Positions 16,973 to 18,982 of a stretch of DNA of 18,982 nucleotides are shown piece after piece. Each line of letters begins with the position of its first letter. Positions within the stretch are counted from its first letter, which is position 1. The stretch comes from Candidatus Zixiibacteriota bacterium (GTDB lineage: Bacteria > SM23-81), in the NCBI GenBank assembly GCA_030628225.1, contig DAOVRJ010000009.1, positions 1-18,982 of the forward strand. The letters are read 5' to 3'. A program made the position numbers and the translations under genes. The notes beneath the pieces were generated by a model, which had not been told where the DNA came from, ran no database searches, and saw only the letters and a list, made by a program, of their open reading frames with translations.

Positions 16973-17797
16973 GTGCACCCGATTTTATTTAGAATCGGCC
17001 CCTTCGCCCTGCGCTCTTACGGCCTGATGCTGGCCCTCTCCTTTTTTCTAGGCATTCTTTTGGCCGGCAGGAGGTTAAAGAGAATGGGCGGGGATCAGAC
17101 CAAGATGATCGACCTGGCCGTAGTGATCATCCTGGCCTCGGTCATCGGCTCCCGTCTTTTCTACGTGGTCTTTCACTGGAACGAGTTTTCCGGGCATTTC
17201 CTGGACATCATCAATCCCTTTAACAATGCCCAGGGGATTGGTATCGCCGGCCTGTCCATGGACGGGGGGGTGTTTCTGGCCATTTTGTGTGGCCTGCTTT
17301 TCCTGCGGTTGAGGAAACAGCCCATATTGCTGACCCTGGATGCTCTGGCTCCTTCCTTTGCCCTGGGTATTTTCCTGACACGTATGGGATGTTTTTTGAA
17401 CGGCTGTTGTTTCGGCAAACCCTGCTGGGGGAGCCTGGGCGTGATTTTCCCGGCGGACTGCCCGGCGGGATGGATATATCCACAAACCCCGCTCCATCCG
17501 GCGCAACTGTACAACTCCTTGGGGGGATTGATCATGTTTGGTCTGTTGCTCTGGTTGGAGAGACAGAGGACCTTTTCCGGATTTACCTTTTTCTTGGCCC
17601 TGATCTTTTATGGCCTGCTACGTTTGGTCGTGGATTTTTTCCGTTACTTCCAGGAGGGCGAGATTCTGTTTCGTCCGGGGGGTGTGCCCATCACCGGTAA
17701 CCAGGCAGTCAGCCTGGCGGCCATGGTTCTGGCTCTGATTCTGTTTCTCTGGTTTCGCTCGCACAGGTCCTTTTCCAGAGGGCGCGGATCGACCTGA
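16973..17797 (+). CDS. lgt: Prolipoprotein diacylglyceryl transferase
   Basis: 274 residues with about seven helices. Lgt moves a diacylglyceryl group from phosphatidylglycerol to the lipobox Cys of prolipoproteins at the cytoplasmic membrane. The N-terminus HPILFRIGPFALRSYGLML is diagnostic. The signature appears in the Cys-rich form TRMGCFLNGCCFGKPCWG (136-153), where R137 matches the essential Arg of the E. coli GRxGNFxN motif, and LHPAQLYNS (174-182) is the usual HPTQLYES. The position of E. coli His103 (in FHGGL) is Asp97 (MDGGV), which is unusual. The start is GTG 16973, 16 nt after rodA. It is the last gene of the tightly packed run. Confidence 0.93.
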   Translation: MHPILFRIGPFALRSYGLMLALSFFLGILLAGRRLKRMGGDQTKMIDLAVVIILASVIGSRLFYVVFHWNEFSGHFLDIINPFNNAQGIGIAGLSMDGGVFLAILCGLLFLRLRKQPILLTLDALAPSFALGIFLTRMGCFLNGCCFGKPCWGSLGVIFPADCPAGWIYPQTPLHPAQLYNSLGGLIMFGLLLWLERQRTFSGFTFFLALIFYGLLRLVVDFFRYFQEGEILFRPGGVPITGNQAVSLAAMVLALILFLWFRSHRSFSRGRGST

Positions 17798-17958
17798 CCG
17801 GGAACTGGTGGTTCCATTGTTTCCGTGCTTTTTTTCCGTGTTCTTCTTCCGTGATTATTTTTTTCCTCTTTGCATCGATAGCATGGGTGAGTGGTTCCAT
17901 TGTTTCCGTGCTTTTTTTCCGTGTTTTCCTTCCATGATTTCCTCTTTGCCTTGACAAC
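17798..17958 (+). other. Non-coding spacer between lgt and comF
   Basis: This 161-base spacer is the longest non-coding stretch in the window. It is pyrimidine-rich on the + strand and is made almost entirely of the direct repeat described separately. I see no tRNA, no convincing promoter and no classical terminator in it: the small GGAAC/GTTCC hairpin at 17801-17815 is not followed closely by a T run. Confidence 0.7.
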
Positions 17959-17966
17959 ATGGGTGG
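17808..17966 (+). repeat. 83-bp imperfect tandem direct repeat with nested 13-bp TTCCGTG units
   Basis: Copy 1 spans 17808-17890 and copy 2 spans 17891-17966. The first 35 bases of the two are identical; after that there are substitutions and a 7-base deletion in copy 2. Inside copy 1 the heptamer TTCCGTG occurs at 17821, 17834 and 17847; in copy 2 it occurs at 17904 and 17917, with TTCCATG at 17930. Spacing is exactly 13 bases in both. Each copy ends in CATGGGTG, and in copy 2 this contains the first possible comF start codon, so the repeat looks like a duplication of the comF leader. Confidence 0.9.
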
Positions 17967-18834
17967 CGGGATGGAAAGTTTGTCCGGTTCGCTAAAAGGG
18001 CTGCTCAGTGACCTGCTGGATTTTATCTATCCACCTCACTGCGGAGTCTGTGGCCGGGGACTGATCGGGGAGCAGAGGGTCGTCTGCGACGCCTGCTGGC
18101 AGGACCTGGGGGTCATCGCCGAGCCCTTCTGCCAGAAGTGCGGTATTCCCCTGTCCAACCCAGATCTTCTCTGCGCAACATGTAAGGCACGCCGCCACCT
18201 CTTCTCCTTTGCCCGTTCACACGGCCTCTTCGATGAGACCTTCCAGAAGATCGTCCATCTGTTCAAATATCGCCGAATGCGCAGCCTGGCCCGGCCTCTG
18301 GCCGATCTCATGGCCGGGACCATGGGAGCAGATCCGCGTTTCGCCGGCATGCAGGCCTTGGTCCCTGTGCCCCTGCACACGGTCAAGTGTCGTGCCCGCG
18401 GCTATAACCAGAGCGATCTATTGGCCAGGGAGCTTTCCCGGGCCATCCAGCTGCCCGTTCTCGAGCGAGCCCTGGTCCGCACGGTCAATACCCAATCTCA
18501 ATCGAAGTTAAACCTGAGCGAGCGGGCGACGAACGTGCGCAATGCCTTTCGGGTCAAGGATCCCGGGCAGGTGCGGGACAAGCGGATCGTGGTGGTGGAT
18601 GACGTACTGACCACGGGTTCCACGGTCGATGCCTGTGCCGCCGCCCTTATGCAGGAGGGAGCCGGGGAAGTTTGTGTGATCACCCTGGCTCGGGCGGTAG
18701 AACCCGGAAAGGCAGCAAAAGCCGAGACTAGAGACTCGAGACTCGGGAAAAGCCGGGGATCGGGATCCGGGAATCGGGGGCAAAGGCCGAGACTGGAGAC
18801 TAGAGACTCGTTAAAAGAAAAAACCGATCCTTGA
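17959..18834 (+). CDS. comF: ComF family phosphoribosyltransferase-like protein
   Basis: 291 residues from ATG 17959; ATG 17971 is an equally possible start, with a weak GGTGG before it. The N-terminus has a zinc-ribbon of CxxC pairs (C28/C31, C43/C46, C58/C61, C72/C75). The central part has LFKYRRM, VPVPLHTVKCRARGYNQSDLLA (LVPVPLHxxxxxxRGFNQ pattern), and LNLSERATNVRNAF. The PRPP-binding loop is IVVVDDVLTTGSTVDA (210-225). ComF proteins act in the cytoplasm in DNA uptake during natural transformation, through a mechanism that is not settled. The core ends near residue 249; the last 40 residues are Arg/Ser/Lys-rich, contain ETRDS twice (256-260 and 280-284), and are encoded by simple DNA repeats, so they are probably not functional. 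Confidence 0.92.
   Translation: MGGGMESLSGSLKGLLSDLLDFIYPPHCGVCGRGLIGEQRVVCDACWQDLGVIAEPFCQKCGIPLSNPDLLCATCKARRHLFSFARSHGLFDETFQKIVHLFKYRRMRSLARPLADLMAGTMGADPRFAGMQALVPVPLHTVKCRARGYNQSDLLARELSRAIQLPVLERALVRTVNTQSQSKLNLSERATNVRNAFRVKDPGQVRDKRIVVVDDVLTTGSTVDACAAALMQEGAGEVCVITLARAVEPGKAAKAETRDSRLGKSRGSGSGNRGQRPRLETRDSLKEKTDP
18717..18810 (+). repeat. Simple GAGACT-type repeats in the 3' end of comF
   Basis: Two related blocks, 18717-18746 and 18782-18810, share a core of the form AAAG-x-CCGAGACT followed by further GAGACT units (some joined as ACTCGAGACTC). Between them lies GGGATCGGGA-like sequence at 18755-18780. The whole is in the comF frame and encodes the odd C-terminal tail. This type of low-complexity DNA is normally found between genes. 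Confidence 0.8.
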
Positions 18835-18841
18835 TTATAGT

Positions 18842-18877
18842 TTAGAGAGTTCAGAGAGTTGTGAAAGTTTGGGGAGT
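18842..18877 (+). repeat. Four-unit 9-bp tandem repeat upstream of the last gene
   Basis: Units TTAGAGAGT, TCAGAGAGT, TGTGAAAGT and TTGGGGAGT follow each other without gaps, at 18842, 18851, 18860 and 18869. All end in AGT, and the last six bases are mostly purine. The fourth unit contains GGGGAG (18871-18876), eight bases before ATG 18885, so the repeat supplies the ribosome binding site. Confidence 0.75.
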
Positions 18878-18884
18878 AATGCAG

Positions 18885-18982
18885 ATGAAAAGGCTGCCTG
18901 TGGGCAAATTGAGCTCGACCTATTTAGCTGAGCTGCTGCGCCAGCATTGTCCGGCACATGCCGGGGTGGTTATCGGCCCCGG
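18885..18982 (+). CDS. AIR synthase/HypE-like protein, N-terminal fragment
   Basis: Only the first 32 residues are in the window; the frame is open to the right edge. The sequence MKRLPVGKLSSTYLAELL followed by VVIGPG resembles the start of AIR-synthase-related proteins (HypE and its archaeal-type relatives), which begin LPxGKLPxxxLxxLL and reach a VGPGxGEDAAV ATP-site motif a few residues later. The rest of that motif is outside the window. ATG 18885 is preferred over ATG 18879 because GGGGAG at 18871-18876 then has an eight-base spacing. Identification from so short a stretch is tentative, and no hydrogenase gene is visible that would argue for HypE itself. Confidence 0.55.
   Translation, partial: MKRLPVGKLSSTYLAELLRQHCPAHAGVVIGP

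Noticed and set aside
17801-17815. GGAAC/GTTCC hairpin after lgt as a terminator
   Set aside because: The stem is only five pairs, and the T run starts about 14 bases later, too far for an intrinsic terminator.
17883-17954. 23-codon frame starting in repeat copy 1, like a leader peptide for comF
   Set aside because: It has no ribosome binding site and is read from repeat DNA; the frame is likely chance.
17951-17956. TTGACA as a possible -35 box before comF
   Set aside because: No acceptable -10 box is found 16-18 bases downstream, and that position is already inside comF.
17808-17966. CRISPR-like array
   Set aside because: Only two long copies sit directly next to each other, with no unique spacers and no cas genes.

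Overview
The window is a bacterial chromosomal segment, GC-rich (about 60% in sampled lines), with every supported gene on the + strand and almost no spacer between genes. I cannot assign a phylum. A complete rod-shape elongation set (MreC, MreD, PBP2, RodA), an Lgt and a ComF show a bacterium that makes peptidoglycan and lipoproteins. The mixed, partly divergent versions of the enzymes would fit a poorly sampled lineage, but that is inference.

Region 1 (1-11515) is a surface-glycan assembly cluster. In order it holds: the end of a membrane-anchored family 2 glycosyltransferase; a GT4 glycosyltransferase; a Wzx/MATE-like lipid-linked oligosaccharide flippase; a second GT4; a zinc-ribbon SAM methyltransferase of much lower GC; a large YfhO-type GT-C membrane protein; an RmlD-like sugar-nucleotide reductase; a soluble Dpm1-like polyprenol-phosphate sugar synthase; and a 762-residue fusion of a GT2 glycosyltransferase with a WcaJ-like phosphoglycosyl transferase whose catalytic Asp-Glu pair reads Asp-Lys. 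Together these could start, extend, modify and flip a polyprenol-linked glycan. No Wzy-type polymerase or ligase is visible.

Region 2 (11490-17797) is housekeeping cell-envelope biogenesis: accA (fatty acid supply), a 56-residue Trm112-like zinc ribbon, mreC, mreD, mrdA (PBP2), rodA and lgt. Junctions are ATGA overlaps or a few bases, so this reads as one operon, and the upstream glycan genes run into it without a visible terminator (the fusion gene overlaps accA by 26 nt). mreB is not in its usual place before mreC.

Region 3 (17798-18982) is different in texture. It has a 160-nt spacer made of an imperfect 83-bp direct repeat with a nested 13-bp rhythm, then comF with a C-terminal tail encoded by GAGACT-type simple repeats, then a 9-bp tandem repeat whose last unit supplies the ribosome binding site of a partial AIR-synthase/HypE-like gene that runs off the end.

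No tRNA, rRNA, CRISPR array, insertion sequence or phage gene was seen. The strongest leads for something new are the fusion phosphoglycosyl transferase with an altered active site, a predicted Cys3His zinc site in PBP2, and the nested repeats flanking comF.
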